Positions 63,201 through 64,000 of a stretch of 64,000 nucleotides of DNA are shown here, piece by piece. The stretch spans positions 1,922,001-1,986,000 of the forward strand of contig CM066295.1 in assembly GCA_033816765.1 (NCBI GenBank), written 5' to 3'. A model generated the notes under the pieces. That model saw only the letters and a list, made by a program, of their open reading frames with translations, was not told the DNA's origin and did no database searches. Both the position numbers and the translations under genes were made by a program. Within the stretch, counting starts at the first letter, position 1, and every line of letters begins with the position of its first letter. The DNA is from Nothopassalora personata. Its lineage: Eukaryota > Ascomycota > Dothideomycetes > Mycosphaerellales > Mycosphaerellaceae.

Positions 63201-64000
63201 CGGGACCTCATGTTCTGTCCATCCTGCAGGCGAATTCCGCTTGCCGCCGGCCATTCGACACATCGTGAAAAGGATAGTATTCGCCGCAACCTTTTCCAAT
63301 GGTAGCAACTCCAGATACGGCCCGTAGGCATGTCGATCGTGCTCGCCGGGCCGCCCCAAGACAGACTCTGCCAAGGTCTTCCTCACCTCTTCCAGTTCCT
63401 TGCCGAGCGCGGGTAACAGGCGGTTGTACCACTGCCACATCAAAGCTCCAATCGGTCTACTTTGCATCGAAGTGTGTATTCCGATATTCTTGAGGTCCTC
63501 GTCCGCTTTGCGCCATCGATCGATTGCAATGTCGACGGACGATTTCTCCAATCGCTCCTGTCTCGCATGCGCTTGCTGTCGGTGTGCTGCCAGAGAGGCC
63601 TCTGCTGGGAGATCCGGAATGGCCTTAAACGTCTCCATGGCACGCTTGATGCCAGCCAGACCTAGACCTTTCTGCTCTGTCGACCGGACGGCGGGTACGT
63701 TCTCCATATCAATGGTGTCCTCTCTTTTCAGATGCCCAGACCCCGTGAGCATGGCCGCCTCTTTCGCCACTTCGTCTTCATTGGCTACTGGCTCGGCGTA
63801 GAAATCTCTCCTGGCCTTTTCGAGGACGACATATTCGTTGTCGTCATAGTCTTCCGACTCCAGCACCTCTTCCACGGCGTCCTCGCCCATGGTCTGGGCC
63901 AAATCGAGATACCTTCGTATTGAACGATCCTGTCTAGATCCATCCAGAGATCTAATGGCAGCCCGAATCATGACGACCAGCACCTTGATGTCCACTTGCA
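60276..64000 (-). CDS. RPO41: Mitochondrial DNA-directed RNA polymerase Rpo41, 5' end beyond the window
   Basis: The frame is open from the right edge to TAA at 60276 (about 1240 codons), so the N-terminus, with its presequence, lies outside. T7-type single-subunit polymerase motifs in order: LDFRGRAYPIPPYLNHMGAD, QQDGTCNGLQHYAALGGD (palm Asp, motif A), RKCVKQPVMTNVYGVTFYG (fingers, motif B), VVWTTPLHLPVVQPYR, FPPNFIHSLDATHML, MIHDSFWTHA (motif C Asp) and a C-terminal RESRYFFH. Two insertions stand out. One is a Lys/Ala-rich block (EPLKKKRRSKKEREAQTAAA) before VVWTTPL. The other is a ~110-residue acidic Ser/Glu-rich block shortly before the C-terminus. The enzyme transcribes mitochondrial DNA and primes its replication. 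Confidence 0.95.
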   Translation of the reverse strand, partial: QVDIKVLVVMIRAAIRSLDGSRQDRSIRRYLDLAQTMGEDAVEEVLESEDYDDNEYVVLEKARRDFYAEPVANEDEVAKEAAMLTGSGHLKREDTIDMENVPAVRSTEQKGLGLAGIKRAMETFKAIPDLPAEASLAAHRQQAHARQERLEKSSVDIAIDRWRKADEDLKNIGIHTSMQSRPIGALMWQWYNRLLPALGKELEEVRKTLAESVLGRPGEHDRHAYGPYLELLPLEKVAANTILFTMCRMAGGKRNSPAGWTEHEVPLGHITIGIANAIEEECIAEALSNQRGRKRVQNARNPARLRKQALRSLQATESQDAVPKKKKGRSKETNQQILAQLEWPMSMKVKLGAMLTSKLIEAAQLPVTREHPRTKQKITQMQPAFLHRMKWQRGKRIGMVTPNPALLVKMQSEPVGSLIAKRMPMVVEPKPWQGWKDGGYLHYSNDILRLPAGDKTGKDYFLAADRRKELDTVYKGLTALSKVPWKVNHDVFKVQLEVWNSGDQIANFAPLHPTIPLPPEPDSSDALARRKWLAEVKDLENKKSGLHSKRCFQNFQLEIARAVLNETLYFPHNLDFRGRAYPIPPYLNHMGADNVRGLLTFAEGRELGENGLRWLKIHLATVAGHDKASMAERVAFTEQHLDDIYDSVRNPLDGRKWWLEAEDAWQMLAACFELTKALDSPEPTKFVSHLPVQQDGTCNGLQHYAALGGDTAGAKQVNLEPSDRPADVYTAVADAVKEEVEKDAAAGDAIAQKLHGRLTRKCVKQPVMTNVYGVTFYGAKAQVRKQLEDLFPEVRKDDKVNHGIMSHYVATKIFKSLGTMFTGAQAIQDWLGQCADRVSTCLTPEQIEQLKKKAAVAAEPLKKKRRSKKEREAQTAAAAAAKEAGEEQGQSELSPAAVEKAMSPSKGEASRYAAAKPLFKSAVVWTTPLHLPVVQPYRTSKSRVVTTSMQNLSLQEPQVWDPVSKRKQLQAFPPNFIHSLDATHMLLSALQCSENGVTFAMIHDSFWTHACDVNRMSEILRDAFIAMHSEDIIGRLREEFETRYKGCMYLASVNPSSHVGRKIVELRAQMKKDKIIKTQSNEVGLEAERMRLVNSEDPEEKAKGYKMVTPGSLVSSELDESAFATPAEMSGQRLGEMPSSARDVEAMNTDADKSLLATSDSPDEELDPAEFEEAESLDESADDADNGTPAAASVKDTPKAKSEVKMPRKLFVWLPLTFPEVPAKGDFDVRRLRESRYFFH

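Overview
The window is a 64 kb piece of nuclear DNA from a filamentous ascomycete (Pezizomycotina). Small 48-70 nt GT-AG introns, a TACTAAC branch site, compact genes on both strands, and NMD3, RHO4, DAD1, PEX12, ERG8, EGT1 and RPO41 orthologues all point there. The NIS1-like secreted protein and the 'LPxEL|YDxIYxLTF' gene family make Dothideomycetes (Capnodiales/Mycosphaerellales-like) my best guess; this is inference and no species is claimed.

Layout. 1-9.5 kb: a gene fragment at the left edge, an MFS transporter, a coiled-coil protein, and a divergent pair formed by a mitochondrial-looking COG1313 radical SAM protein and the Fe-S scaffold NBP35. 9.6-21.3 kb is an accessory-looking region. 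It holds broken genes for secreted plant-polymer or protein hydrolases (GH43, sedolisin peptidase, pectin lyase with one frameshift) and a transcription-factor C-terminal relic. A minisatellite, half of a dispersed repeat pair and an intact NIS1-like candidate effector also lie here, with the housekeeping chaperonin gene TCP1 in the middle. 21.4-36.9 kb is mostly housekeeping: LCB3-type sphingoid-base phosphatase, RHO4, DAD1, PEX12, the ergothioneine synthase EGT1, a Zn-finger-like protein and NMD3.

37-38.5 kb carries two decayed copies of the LPxEL family. 39.1-45.4 kb has a large mitochondrial PPR protein divergent from ERG8 (phosphomevalonate kinase). 45.4-53.5 kb is sparse: an intron-containing tRNA-Leu(TAG)-like gene with a poor acceptor stem, a small Ser-rich protein, a small predicted mitochondrial protein, two more LPxEL-family copies and a CmcJ/AsaB-like 2-oxoglutarate-oxygenase-fold protein. 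53.5-56.5 kb is a gene-poor gap holding the second, inverted copy of the dispersed repeat. 56.5-64 kb has a triple zinc-ribbon protein and most of the mitochondrial RNA polymerase RPO41, which runs off the right edge.

Functional themes: Fe-S biology (NBP35 with a radical SAM enzyme), mitochondrial gene expression (PPR protein, RPO41), isoprenoid and sphingolipid metabolism (ERG8, LCB3), and erosion of the plant-degrading secretome. Exon boundaries were derived by hand from splice signals and reading-frame continuity.
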